NCBI GenBank assembly: GCA_029862885.1
Contig: JAOTWM010000002.1
Span: forward strand, 1-45,143
Direction: 5' to 3'
Source: Gammaproteobacteria bacterium
GTDB lineage: Bacteria > Pseudomonadota > Gammaproteobacteria > Arenicellales > JAOTWM01
Length of the DNA stretch: 45,143 nucleotides
Shown piece by piece: positions 1-9,379 of the stretch (the first letter of the stretch is position 1; each line of letters begins with the position of its first letter). The position numbers and the translations under genes were made by a program. Under the pieces are notes generated by a model. The model was not told the origin of the DNA, did no database searches, and worked only from the letters and a program-made list of their open reading frames with translations.

Positions 1-440
1 TTTCGGCGCGCTGCGTTCGCTCACTGGATTCTGTTGAAGCTCTTTCTCCATCATATCGATGTACTCAACCAGGACTACTGTTCGGGGTGGTGTTTTCATC
101 GCGTGTTCAGGCGCCGCCCGGTATCCCTGTCATTTCTCCTCGGAGACCGGCTGCTGGGCACCACGACGGCGGATCGATACCGGGAGGACCTGTACCAGCC
201 GGATCTTCACCCGAGTGGAATGTGCGGGTTCGAGTTTCCGTTTCCTGCCCGTATTGCCATCGACAATAAACAGCCAGTCTCCATCCGCGGGAACGGCGGG
301 GCCAATCCGTTTATCACGCTGCCGGCGGAACGAATACAACAGCTTGTCGAAACCGGCGGCAAGAAAGTGTTTTTTATGCATATCCCCAAGGCGGCGGGCA
401 CAACCTTCAATAACTACGTGCCCCGGTTCTTCGGGTATCG
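1..440 (+). pseudogene. sulfotransferase-family protein, 3'-truncated fragment (5' end may extend before window)
   Basis: Frame open from window start; contains KVFFMHIPKAAGTTFNNYVPRFFG (PAPS-binding P-loop-like HIPKxAGT motif). Similarity stops about 20 aa after the motif, where the sequence switches to antisense hsdM. Confidence 0.6.
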
Positions 441-620
441 CAGGGCGGCTTCGATTTCCGGCTTTACGGCAAGATAGCGGCTGTAAGCATGCCGCAGGAA
501 AATGAATCCCATCACCGGCAGAAGATATTCGTTACTCGCGTAGTTGCTGTTCGAACGCAGGGTGTCTGCGCTGCTCCACAGGCGCTTTTCAATGGATTCG
601 ATATTGTCAAACTGCGTCAT
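440..620 (-). pseudogene. type I restriction-modification methyltransferase subunit (HsdM) N-terminal fragment
   Basis: MTQFDNIESIEKRLWSSADTLRSNSNYASNEYLLPVMGFIFLRHAYSRYLAVKPEIEA matches the HsdM N-terminal helical domain; truncated after about 58 aa. Confidence 0.6.
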
Positions 621-775
621 CGTTTTGCGTGTTGTCCTCTCTTATTTGGTCTTACTCCGACTTGTGCCAGGTACGCAATCAACTCGTCAGGTGTTGGCTT
701 CGGCTAGTTACATGATTTCGATCGTTTTTTAATGGTCGCTGGTTGAGACTTAATGCGAGCCGATTATCGCGATGT

Positions 776-1621
776 TCAATTCAAGTTCGAGTGAAAACCT
801 TCATAAAAACTTGCAAGTAGCTTGAGACTACGATCAACCAGAGTTCCTGTCTCGCCAATAAGTTTTAGACCACCATCCGGGTTGATTTCGCCTTCGAGTA
901 TGCTTTCCACGACTTTAACAACCCGGTCTGGTTGTTCGCTGTGATTCGAGATACAACTCCTAGCATCGTGACCCGTAAGCCAAGCCCCGGCCGACTCATA
1001 GTCGAAGTCATCTGAGTTCAATAAATGCGCGGCGTCAGTGTAGAGTCGTTTCGTGTTTTCGCCATTGAGATAGCTTCTTAGAATGAGAAAAAGATCAGCG
1101 GCATCCTTTCCAGGACTTCTTGTGTGGCGGTCTGCCCAAGCAAGCACCTTTAATAAGGCGAGCATGGGTATCGAGACAGTTGCCAGTGTTTTCTCTTGCG
1201 GAAGGAGCAGTTCTACCGCAGATGCTCGCGCCTCGTGGTAGCCCAAGACGCTCATTACGCTGTCGTCAGGCCACATGATGCTTCCATCTGCACGCTCAAC
1301 ACCATCAAACGGTATGAGGTCGACGGGCATGCCATCGCTATGAATTAGCCGGTGACTTGCAGGTTGACCCGGACTGAAATCGTCAGATGCGAGTAAAGCA
1401 TCACGGACTGAATTGAACTCACCCCAGTTAGCCACTGCGAACGCGAAGTCGACATCTTCGGTAGCGCGCGATACAGGTACCCCAAAGCCATAGTGAAGTA
1501 ATAAGTCTCTGGCCATGGCCCCTACTACGAATGGTTCATGAGCGGGGGCTGCTCTCCGGAAGTCGGTGATCAATTCTCCCAGCCAGGTCAACTCTTTTTT
1601 ATTGGACAAATCCATCCGCAA
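776..1621 (-). CDS. nucleotidyltransferase, AbiEii-type toxin
   Basis: VVGAMARDLLLHYGF...TEDVDFAFAV nucleotidyltransferase motif; overlaps the upstream antitoxin ORF by 23 bp in a bicistronic arrangement. Confidence 0.75.
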   Translation of the reverse strand: MRMDLSNKKELTWLGELITDFRRAAPAHEPFVVGAMARDLLLHYGFGVPVSRATEDVDFAFAVANWGEFNSVRDALLASDDFSPGQPASHRLIHSDGMPVDLIPFDGVERADGSIMWPDDSVMSVLGYHEARASAVELLLPQEKTLATVSIPMLALLKVLAWADRHTRSPGKDAADLFLILRSYLNGENTKRLYTDAAHLLNSDDFDYESAGAWLTGHDARSCISNHSEQPDRVVKVVESILEGEINPDGGLKLIGETGTLVDRSLKLLASFYEGFHSNLN

Positions 1622-2615
1622 TCTTTTGGTAGATTAATTCTGCGGTCTCTAAACACCGTGCGTCGCCAATAAAAAGGAGATCTGCGTAGATTAAGGGCAA
1701 CGGAGCGATATTTTTGTCATCGATCTCGAATTTCCAAAATCGTTTGAGTATTTCGACAGGTCCCCCTGGATCCTGCCGCAGTTTGTAGTCGAGCAATAAT
1801 CGTGGCTCAGCTTTCTCGCCGTACAATGTGACAGTCTCTGGTCGCAAATATTTAGTCACTCGTTCGGCTGCCGGCTCCCCGCCCAAGAGTACTTGATACT
1901 TGTGAGGCTGGAGCTTCGTCCACCACTGTTGCTTGTCGGTACGATACCGACCAATAGCCAGTTTTGGTCGCAAAGTCCGTGCGTATGCCTCGGCCCATTG
2001 CTTTAACAGCAATTCTGGCTGTAGTAGGCGACGCCTACCCGCGACGTCGGCGACATACCCGAGCCTTGGTAGTTCGGCCATGACCCAGCCGACGGTGCCG
2101 TGTGCGACGCCTGCAAGCGTCGCGATTTCTCGGTAGGGCTGGCCGACCCAGTCGGGATGGCATAGCAATGCAAACAAGACCTTTAAACCGCTTGCCTGAA
2201 ATGCACGTCCCGTGCCTTCCTTTGCAGTGGGTTTTTCACGGGGCCTTTCCCCCTTTACCCATAAGAACAATGGTGGCTGGTTCACGAAAGCATTACCAGC
2301 TGTGTCTAGAAAGGCCACGCCGCGCTCTCTTAATGCCTCGGCGAGGGGGGGTGTCACGTAGTCGGCGATCAGTAGTGGAGGTTTTCCAGTTCCCTCAAGT
2401 TGATGGAGGGTCGCCCCCAGCGTCGCCGGCCGAAGCCCTTTTTTTACCTCGGCAACATAGGTGCGCGCCTGGCGCCCTTGGCCGATGCGGACGAGTGCAT
2501 CGATGTGCCGGCCGTCTAGTACGGGCTCGAGCTGCGCAATTTCGATCTCGATACCGAGCCGTCGCACACGGGCCAGAGCGTTCTCCAATAGGTTGTGTTC
2601 GGTACGGTTGTCCAT
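1599..2615 (-). CDS. type IV toxin-antitoxin AbiEi-family antitoxin / transcriptional regulator
   Basis: ORF 1599..2645, likely start at internal Met (MDNRTEHNLLENAL). N-terminal restriction-endonuclease-like segment, then a winged-helix-like segment (REIATLAGVAHGTVGWVMAELPRLGYV). Directly upstream of the AbiEii-like gene. Confidence 0.7.
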   Translation of the reverse strand: MDNRTEHNLLENALARVRRLGIEIEIAQLEPVLDGRHIDALVRIGQGRQARTYVAEVKKGLRPATLGATLHQLEGTGKPPLLIADYVTPPLAEALRERGVAFLDTAGNAFVNQPPLFLWVKGERPREKPTAKEGTGRAFQASGLKVLFALLCHPDWVGQPYREIATLAGVAHGTVGWVMAELPRLGYVADVAGRRRLLQPELLLKQWAEAYARTLRPKLAIGRYRTDKQQWWTKLQPHKYQVLLGGEPAAERVTKYLRPETVTLYGEKAEPRLLLDYKLRQDPGGPVEILKRFWKFEIDDKNIAPLPLIYADLLFIGDARCLETAELIYQKIADGFVQ

Positions 2616-2664
2616 AAAAAGCGATTGTCCACGTAACGTGGACATAAGTCAATAGTGGACAATC
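2607..2664. promoter_or_regulatory. candidate autoregulatory operator of the AbiE operon
   Basis: GATTGTCCAC (2623-2632) is a perfect inverted copy of GTGGACAATC (2655-2664). A second GTGGACA arm at 2638-2644 makes the compact palindrome TGTCCACGTAACGTGGACA. Sits immediately upstream of the antitoxin ATG. Confidence 0.55.
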
Positions 2665-2905
2665 ACGCTGAGGGTCCCGAGCTGTCCGCATTCCTTTAAC
2701 GCTGGTCCGGACCGAGTAATCGATCACGAAGAATGTAGAAAGCCACTCAAGCAATGTGGAAAATACTTGATAATTCTCCCTTATGGCGCGAGAAGGTCAA
2801 AATCCACCCAGTTTCACCGCGGAAGTAGACTCAAGTCGGTATCTGCAACTCACCGCTTCTGCTTTTACCCGCAGGTTGCCTCGTGCTCCCATGTGTTGAT
2901 CGGAA

Positions 2906-3676
2906 ATGGTATTGTTTGATTACTACATAGGCATTGACTATTCGGGCGCCGAAACACCGACGAGTCGACTCAAGGGCTTGAAGCTTTGCATGGCGAATCG
3001 TAACTTGGAACCCGCAATCGTTACGACACCGACCCTAGGTGCTAAGAACTGGACCCGAAAGGAGATCGCGCAGTGGTGCGCGGAGAAGCTGGCTGACGAT
3101 GAACGAGGAATCATCGGGATCGATCACGGATTCTCGTTTCCCGTCACTTACATGCAGCGTTATGGGCTGGAGAACTGGGACCAGTTCCTGGGAGATTTTC
3201 TAACGCACTGGCCGACAGCGGATGACCACACCTATGTGGATTTCCTAATCGAGGACAATCAAAGAATCGGGGATTCGAGCGAGTTTCGTCTATGTGAAAA
3301 GTGGACATCGTCTACAAAAAGCGTCTTCCAACTGGATGGTCAGGGCACCGTTGGTAAGTCGACCCACGCAGGGATTCCGTGGCTTCTCTATCTACGCGAG
3401 GATCCGCGTCTTCGGGACAAACTCCACTTTTGGCCGTTCGATGGATTCGAGATACACACGGATAAGTCAGTGATAGCGGAGGTATATCCGTCGATCTTCC
3501 GCCGGCGATATCCTCGCGAGGATAGAACACTTGATGAACATGATGCGTGGTGTATTGCTGCGTGGATGAAGTCGATGGATTCGAGTGGGGCTCTGGCAAG
3601 ATACTTTAAGCCGCCGCTGACATTGGCAGAGCGTCGTCAATGTCGACTTGAGGGTTGGATCCTGGGCGTGTGGTAA
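2906..3676 (+). CDS. uncharacterised protein, RNase H-fold / DUF429-like
   Basis: 256 aa ORF; acidic motifs YYIGIDYSGAE, GIIGIDHGFSFP and DEHDAWCIAAWM spaced as in RNase H-like DUF429 proteins. Confidence 0.55.
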   Translation: MVLFDYYIGIDYSGAETPTSRLKGLKLCMANRNLEPAIVTTPTLGAKNWTRKEIAQWCAEKLADDERGIIGIDHGFSFPVTYMQRYGLENWDQFLGDFLTHWPTADDHTYVDFLIEDNQRIGDSSEFRLCEKWTSSTKSVFQLDGQGTVGKSTHAGIPWLLYLREDPRLRDKLHFWPFDGFEIHTDKSVIAEVYPSIFRRRYPREDRTLDEHDAWCIAAWMKSMDSSGALARYFKPPLTLAERRQCRLEGWILGVW

Positions 3677-3714
3677 GCGCGTCACTACACCGCGCCAGCG
3701 GGTAGTAACGCGCT
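3676..3714 (+). terminator. stem-loop downstream of the DUF429-like gene
   Basis: AGCGCGTCACTAC ... GTAGTAACGCGCT, 13-bp stem with one mismatch, 13-nt loop, at the stop codon; no clear T-tract. Confidence 0.35.
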
Positions 3715-3948
3715 GGGAAACGTAAGTCTGGCGCGGCTCTGGAGAGCAAAAACGAAAGTGCCGACTAAGTGACGATTTAGGGCTTATCAGGGAATACGCA
3801 GCGGAAATAAAATAGCCACCATCTGGCGAAAGTCGGATCGACAGATTTCCATCACGCCGCTCGTTCGTGGCTCCTCTGGGGCAAATCGAGTAAGACGTCA
3901 TGCTGATTGTAGGGCGTCCTCTGGCGTAAGCCAACCGGATCTTTCCAT

Positions 3949-4608
3949 TTGGGATTAAGGGCCGGACCCGAGCCGTTCAGGAAGGCGATTCGATGGGGCA
4001 TGGTAACGGTAAATCCGTGCACAGGCATCGAACGATTCCATGAAAAACCGCGAGAACGATACGTTGAGGATTGGGAATTCCAAGCATTTCGAGAATTCGT
4101 ACTGGCGACATCTCTTACACCCGGCCGTCATATTAGACACACCGGTCCATTGATCGCCGCCTATTTGGACTTCAAACTACTAACGGATCTTAGAAAAGGC
4201 GATATATTGTCGATCAAGTCGGAACACCTCAAAGACGACGGTATTCACGTCCATATATCGAAAACGAAGAAAGATATCATCATCGAATGGACGGACGCGC
4301 TAAGGAAGTCTGTTCATACTATTCGGTCTTTACCTCGACCGAGAAAAGTTACTGGTTTGTACCTCTTTTGTACACGTGAAGGGCGTCCGTACACGGTGAC
4401 AGGGTTCAGCTCCATTTGGCAGAGAAAGATGAAGGCCGCTATTGAACAAGGGGTTATCAGGGAGCGCTTTACTGATCACGACTTGCGCGCCAAGTCAGCA
4501 AGTGATACTGACATCGAACACGCTACGCGTTTGCTCGCACACTTAGATCGAAAGACGACGCAGCAACATTACCGTCGTAAGGCGGAGAAAGTACGGCCGC
4601 TGAGATAG
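3949..4608 (+). pseudogene. tyrosine recombinase / phage-type integrase, N-terminally truncated (catalytic domain intact)
   Basis: LTDLRKGDILSIK (Arg I), DHDLRAKSASD (HxxR), LLAHLDRKTTQQHYRRK (H...Y). Only a TTG start; the N-terminal core-binding domain is missing. Confidence 0.75.
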
Positions 4609-4675
4609 TTTTTTTGGAAAGAAGCCCGAATATTGGAAAGACGAACAAGCGAAAGCGTCGTAAGTTATTGTTTTT

Positions 4676-4751
4676 TGGTGGCCAGGGACAGAATCGAACT
4701 GCCGACACGGGGATTTTCAGTCCCCTGCTCTACCGACTGAGCTACCTGGCC
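4676..4751 (-). tRNA. tRNA-Phe(GAA), 3' CCA encoded
   Basis: Reverse complement GGCCAGGTAGCTCAGTCGGTAGAGCAGGGGACTGAAAATCCCCGTGTCGGCAGTTCGATTCTGTCCCTGGCCACCA folds as a cloverleaf with anticodon GAA. Confidence 0.95.
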
Positions 4752-4823
4752 ATATGTGAGACGGGAGCGCGGCATTAGAAATCAGAGCGCCAGCGCGAGT
4801 CAAGCCGAACCGACCCCGTGCCC

Positions 4824-5102
4824 TCAGTTGCTATCGGACTTCGGCACGTAACCCTCGGGCTGGTCAACATCACCGCCGAACAAGTATTTTTCCATCTGCT
4901 CGGTCAGGTAGGCTTTGTGTTCGGGATCCCGGACGCTCAGATGTTTCTCGTTGATGAGCATCGTCTGATGGGCGAGCCATTCGCTCCAGGCCTGTTTCGA
5001 GACGCTATCGAAGATGCGCTGACCGCGCTCGCCGGGCAATGGCGGGAAATCGAGGCCCTCGGCGTCGATACCAAGTTTGGCGCAATGTACCTGGCGAGTC
5101 AT
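4824..5102 (-). CDS. yggX: Fe(2+)-trafficking / oxidative damage protection protein YggX
   Basis: [77 protein letters not shown]; follows mutY with a 4-bp overlap. Confidence 0.93.
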   Translation of the reverse strand: MTRQVHCAKLGIDAEGLDFPPLPGERGQRIFDSVSKQAWSEWLAHQTMLINEKHLSVRDPEHKAYLTEQMEKYLFGGDVDQPEGYVPKSDSN

Positions 5103-6154
5103 GAAGCGGTCCTCAGTGTTTCGATCAGGCGTTTTACGGGCGCGGCCAGACCGCGGCCGCCCGGGGAGTCGGGGTTATACCAAACCCGTTCGGGAGACTC
5201 CATAAGCGCCGGCAGTTCACCCCGTTTGCGCGCGGGCACCGGTGTGATGTCGAGATGGTAATGGCTGAAGCTGTGCCGGAGCGGCGGCCACGGCGGCTCG
5301 ACGTCAACAACGAGCGCCAGGCGATGTTCGCACCATGTTGCGATGTCGGCATCGACCGCGCACTCGGGCAGGCTCCAGAGTCCGCCCCAGATACCGCGGT
5401 CCGGGCGTTTCTCGAGCAAAACGCGGTCCGTCGTGTCCTGGATCATTAACATCGCGACCGATTTCTCGGGCTTTGTCCTCCGCGGCCGGGGTACGGGATA
5501 GTCGGCCGTCACCCCGTCACGGTGCGCGGCACACGAGGCCGCGACCGGACATTCGATGCATTGCGGTGTGCGCTTACAGACCGTCGCACCCAAATCCATG
5601 ATGGCTTGCGTGTAGTCGGCGATGCGTTCGGCCGGAGTATGGCGGTCCGCCCATTCCCAGAGTTGCGCTTCGGTGGCACGCGTCCCCAGATGGCCGTCGA
5701 TGCGGTGATAGCGCGCGAGCACACGCTTCACATTGCCGTCCAGGATCGGCTCGCGCTGATCGTATGCGAATGCGAGTATCGCCGCGGCGGTGGAGCGGCC
5801 GATTCCAGGTAATGCACACAACCCCTCGAGATCGTCGGGCAGGCGCCCATTATTGCGTTCACACACCTGTTGGGCGGCGCGGTGCAAATGACGCGCCCGG
5901 GAGTAATAACCAAGTCCCGTCCAGTGGTGTAACACCGAGTCTTGCCCGGCGCGCGCCAGTGCTTGAATATCTGGAAACGCCGAGACGAAACGCAGAAAAT
6001 ACGGGATGACGGTCGCGACTTGGGTTTGCTGTAACATGATCTCGGACACCCAGACCCGATACGGATCGCGCGAGCGGTGCCAGGGCAGGTCTTTGCGGGC
6101 GTGTCGGCTATACCAAGCCAGTACCGATGCAGTAAAAGGCGTACCGGGAGACAT
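5099..6154 (-). CDS. mutY: A/G-specific adenine glycosylase
   Basis: [18 protein letters not shown], Hh[19 protein letters not shown], Cys cluster [21 protein letters not shown]-like C-terminus. Start trimmed to MSPGTPF. Confidence 0.95.
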   Translation of the reverse strand: MSPGTPFTASVLAWYSRHARKDLPWHRSRDPYRVWVSEIMLQQTQVATVIPYFLRFVSAFPDIQALARAGQDSVLHHWTGLGYYSRARHLHRAAQQVCERNNGRLPDDLEGLCALPGIGRSTAAAILAFAYDQREPILDGNVKRVLARYHRIDGHLGTRATEAQLWEWADRHTPAERIADYTQAIMDLGATVCKRTPQCIECPVAASCAAHRDGVTADYPVPRPRRTKPEKSVAMLMIQDTTDRVLLEKRPDRGIWGGLWSLPECAVDADIATWCEHRLALVVDVEPPWPPLRHSFSHYHLDITPVPARKRGELPALMESPERVWYNPDSPGGRGLAAPVKRLIETLRTAS

Positions 6155-6244
6155 CGCACGGTTGTACCGGAAACTGAGCACCGCGGTCCAGTACGCTGAA
6201 CCATTTAGCCAGCTCTGACACTCTATTCGGACGAGGATTTCTCT

Positions 6245-7252
6245 ATGTGTATAGCCCGTTTCCAAGCGCTACCTCTCAATGTTGTCCGTATGACGACGTT
6301 GCTGATAGTGCTGGCCGCGCTGAATGGCTGCGCGGGATTGCCCACTGCCACCCCACCCGGTACGGTTTATATACCCACCGAGGACGGGATGTTTGGCCGC
6401 TTCGCGCCGTTGTTTGTGCACGAAAACGACGCGCATGCTTATAACCGAATCGGACGACCTGCAGCACGCTACGACGAAAGGGGAGAGGTCAGCGTCTACG
6501 TCGATCCGCTACGGCCCGCTATCTTTACCGAGCGTCGCGAATTCGAGAGCAGCAACGGCACGAGTTACACGAACTTTATATATCGGGTGCACTTTGAGAG
6601 CGTGCCGGTGCGTTTCCGACCGTTCCACATCAGCGCTGGGCGCAATGTCGGATTGTTGGTGGTAGTGACCGTAAACGAAAAACAAGAACCGGTGCTGTAC
6701 ACGACAGTTCATACCTGCGGGTGCTATACGGCTTTCGTTCCGACCGGATTTTTGCCAGCCAGCGCTAGACCGGCGAATTGGGAGGAGCGCAACCAAGAGC
6801 TATGGGGCGAGCAATTACCCGCCGTGATTACGATCGCGCGACCCGACGACGGCGAACAACGTCCGCTGATCACACTGCGTGCGGGCTCGCACCGCGTGAA
6901 AGACATAGGCGTTACCACGCTGCCGCTCGCGCGATCGGAATTTCGCGCGGTAGCAGCACCGCTCACACCGGTCACCGATCTCAAGTACTTAGCGCTCGAC
7001 AACGGCACGACGGTGTCGTTCTTCGATACCGAGGGCGCGCGGGCGGGCTATGTACGCGGCACCTTCAAGCCGTTTGAGTTGTTACTGGTAAGTTGGTGGG
7101 CGCTCGACGTGCGCGCCGGTGTCGATAAAGATTACGGCAGGCCCGGTGACGACGGTCCGCGCTTCTATACGAGCTTCAGACCCTGGAAGCGCAACAGCTC
7201 CGACATGCGGGATTTCGCGGGTTTCCTCGATTACTGGGGTTGGCGTTTGTAG
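6245..7252 (+). CDS. hypothetical lipoprotein
   Basis: Signal peptide with lipobox LAALNGCAG; start may be the ATG at 6290; divergent from mutY. Confidence 0.6.
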   Translation: MCIARFQALPLNVVRMTTLLIVLAALNGCAGLPTATPPGTVYIPTEDGMFGRFAPLFVHENDAHAYNRIGRPAARYDERGEVSVYVDPLRPAIFTERREFESSNGTSYTNFIYRVHFESVPVRFRPFHISAGRNVGLLVVVTVNEKQEPVLYTTVHTCGCYTAFVPTGFLPASARPANWEERNQELWGEQLPAVITIARPDDGEQRPLITLRAGSHRVKDIGVTTLPLARSEFRAVAAPLTPVTDLKYLALDNGTTVSFFDTEGARAGYVRGTFKPFELLLVSWWALDVRAGVDKDYGRPGDDGPRFYTSFRPWKRNSSDMRDFAGFLDYWGWRL

Positions 7253-7389
7253 GTTGTCGTTGTTTTCGCGGTCCCGGTGCGCGGCGGCAGGCGTTCTCCC
7301 CGGGCAATTAAGCGGCGGCTTTTACTCCCCTCAGCACTCATCCATAATGCGCGCACACGATTCGACTGCATCGGAAAACCGTACGACGA

Positions 7390-9375
7390 ATGAGTAGCAT
7401 GGCCTCAAGCGGCAACAATTCGTATTGCAGTATTCTGTGCACCGCGCTGGTCATGCTGGCGATGCTGACGACACCCGATGCGCAGGGCGAGGAAGATGTC
7501 GTTATCAGCCACGCAATCGCGATGCACGGCGACCCCAAGTATCCGGCTGACTTTCCCCATTTCGACTACGTGAATCCGAATGCGCCCAAGGGCGGCACGC
7601 TGCGAATCGCGGCGCAAGGGACTTTCGACAGCTTTCACCCGTTCATCCCCAAAGGCAACGCCGCCAACACGGGTTCGGTTGAGACATTGCTGACTTCGAG
7701 CGCCGATGAGCCATTCACCGAATACGGACTGATTGCCGAGTCGCTCGAATACCCCGCCGACCGTTCGTGGGTCATCTTTAATTTACGCCCGGAGGCGCGC
7801 TGGCATGATGGGGAACCGATCACGACCGACGATGTGGTGTGGTCGTTTGAAACCCTCGTGGCGAAAGGCTCGCCCGCTTATCGCTTTTATTACGGCAGCG
7901 TCGCGGGGGCGGAAAAACTCGGGCCGCGCAGGGTGAGATTCACATTTAACGAAAAGGGCAACCGGGAGCTGCCGCTTATTGTCGGGCAACTATCGATTCT
8001 TCCCAAACACTTTTGGGAGGGACGCGACTTCGAAAAAACAACGCTGGAACCGCCACTTGGCAGTGGGCCGTATCATGTCTCCGAATACGAGGCCGGTCGA
8101 TATTACATACAAGAACGTGTAGAGGATTACTGGGGCAAGGACTTGGCAGTAAACATCGGTCTTCATAACTTCGACCGCATTCGCGTCGATTATTATCGCG
8201 ACGACACAGCGATACGGCTGGCGCTCAAATCCGGAGACATCGACTATCGCGAAGAGAATCAATCCAAAGCGTGGGCTGTGGATTACGATGTCCCGGTGGT
8301 GAACAAGGGCTGGCTCAATAAGGAGTTGATACGCCACCGGCTGCCGACCGGCATGCAGGCTTTCGTCATGAATACAAGACGCGACGTATTCAGCGACATC
8401 AAGGTGCGGGAAGCATTGGCCTACGCGTTCGATTTTGAATGGACCAATAAGAATTTATTTTTCGGTCAATATACCCGCACGGAAAGCTATTTCTCCAATT
8501 CCGAACTGGCATCCCGAGAGTTACCGCAAGGAGAGGAGTTAGAGATTCTTGATCGCTACCGGGACCGACTCCCGGAACGCGTATTCAGCGAGACCTATCG
8601 TGCGCCGTCCACCGACGGCAGCGGTTGGCCCAGGGCAAACCTGCGCAAGGCATTTGCAGTTTTACGAGAAGCAGGTTGGGTTGTCCGGGAGCAAAAGCTC
8701 GTCAACGAGAAAACCGGTCAACAGATGCGGTTTGAGATACTGCTGGTGAGTCCGGCGTTCGAACGGATTGTGTTGCCGATGACGCGTAATCTGCAGCGTC
8801 TCGGCATCGACGCGCGTGTGCGGCTTGTCGATCAGACTCAATATATAAACCGGTTGCGCAGTTTCGATTTCGATATGTTTATTTTCACCTGGGGCCAGTC
8901 CGACTCTCCAGGAAACGAACAACGCAACTACTGGAGCAGCGCTGCCGCAGACAACCCGAGCAGCCGCAATTTCGCGGGAATTCGGGATCCCGTGGTGGAC
9001 GAATTGATCGAATTGGTGATTACCGCACCGACCCGGGAGAGCCTCGTGGCGCGCACTCGCGCCCTCGACCGCGTGCTGCTAGCGGGCTTTTACGTGATCC
9101 CGAACTGGCACATTCGGGCCGACCGCGTTTTGCATTGGGACAAGTTTTCGCGGCCTGCGATGGCGACAAAGAATGGCGTTATGACCAGCCGCTGGTGGTA
9201 CGACGACGTTAAGGCGCAGGCTTTGATCCAGGCGATGGACAAAGACGAATCGCTGACAGCGAATACGAGTGATGCGACGCGCCCCGGCGTCGGCGTTACG
9301 CTGGCCGCTGTGATCGGCGTCTTGGCACTTGGCTATATGGTATTTCGACGCGCCATGCGGCCACGGGGGGCGTAA
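7390..9375 (+). CDS. yejA: ABC transporter substrate-binding protein, family 5 (YejA-like)
   Basis: HGDPKYPADFPHFDYVNPNAPKGGTLRIAAQGTFDSFHPFI...; upstream of two permeases and a fused double ATPase. Confidence 0.88.
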   Translation: MSSMASSGNNSYCSILCTALVMLAMLTTPDAQGEEDVVISHAIAMHGDPKYPADFPHFDYVNPNAPKGGTLRIAAQGTFDSFHPFIPKGNAANTGSVETLLTSSADEPFTEYGLIAESLEYPADRSWVIFNLRPEARWHDGEPITTDDVVWSFETLVAKGSPAYRFYYGSVAGAEKLGPRRVRFTFNEKGNRELPLIVGQLSILPKHFWEGRDFEKTTLEPPLGSGPYHVSEYEAGRYYIQERVEDYWGKDLAVNIGLHNFDRIRVDYYRDDTAIRLALKSGDIDYREENQSKAWAVDYDVPVVNKGWLNKELIRHRLPTGMQAFVMNTRRDVFSDIKVREALAYAFDFEWTNKNLFFGQYTRTESYFSNSELASRELPQGEELEILDRYRDRLPERVFSETYRAPSTDGSGWPRANLRKAFAVLREAGWVVREQKLVNEKTGQQMRFEILLVSPAFERIVLPMTRNLQRLGIDARVRLVDQTQYINRLRSFDFDMFIFTWGQSDSPGNEQRNYWSSAAADNPSSRNFAGIRDPVVDELIELVITAPTRESLVARTRALDRVLLAGFYVIPNWHIRADRVLHWDKFSRPAMATKNGVMTSRWWYDDVKAQALIQAMDKDESLTANTSDATRPGVGVTLAAVIGVLALGYMVFRRAMRPRGA

Positions 9376-9379
9376 CCAG

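Noticed and set aside
2395-2754. 119-aa minus-strand ORF upstream of the AbiEi-like gene
   Set aside because: Overlaps the antitoxin N-terminus out of frame; low-complexity Arg/Ala/Pro content.
5134-6218. Numerous antisense and out-of-frame ORFs over mutY (e.g. 5522..5812+, 5728..6204-)
   Set aside because: Shadow ORFs of a high-GC coding gene; composition rich in Arg/Pro/Ser, no domains.
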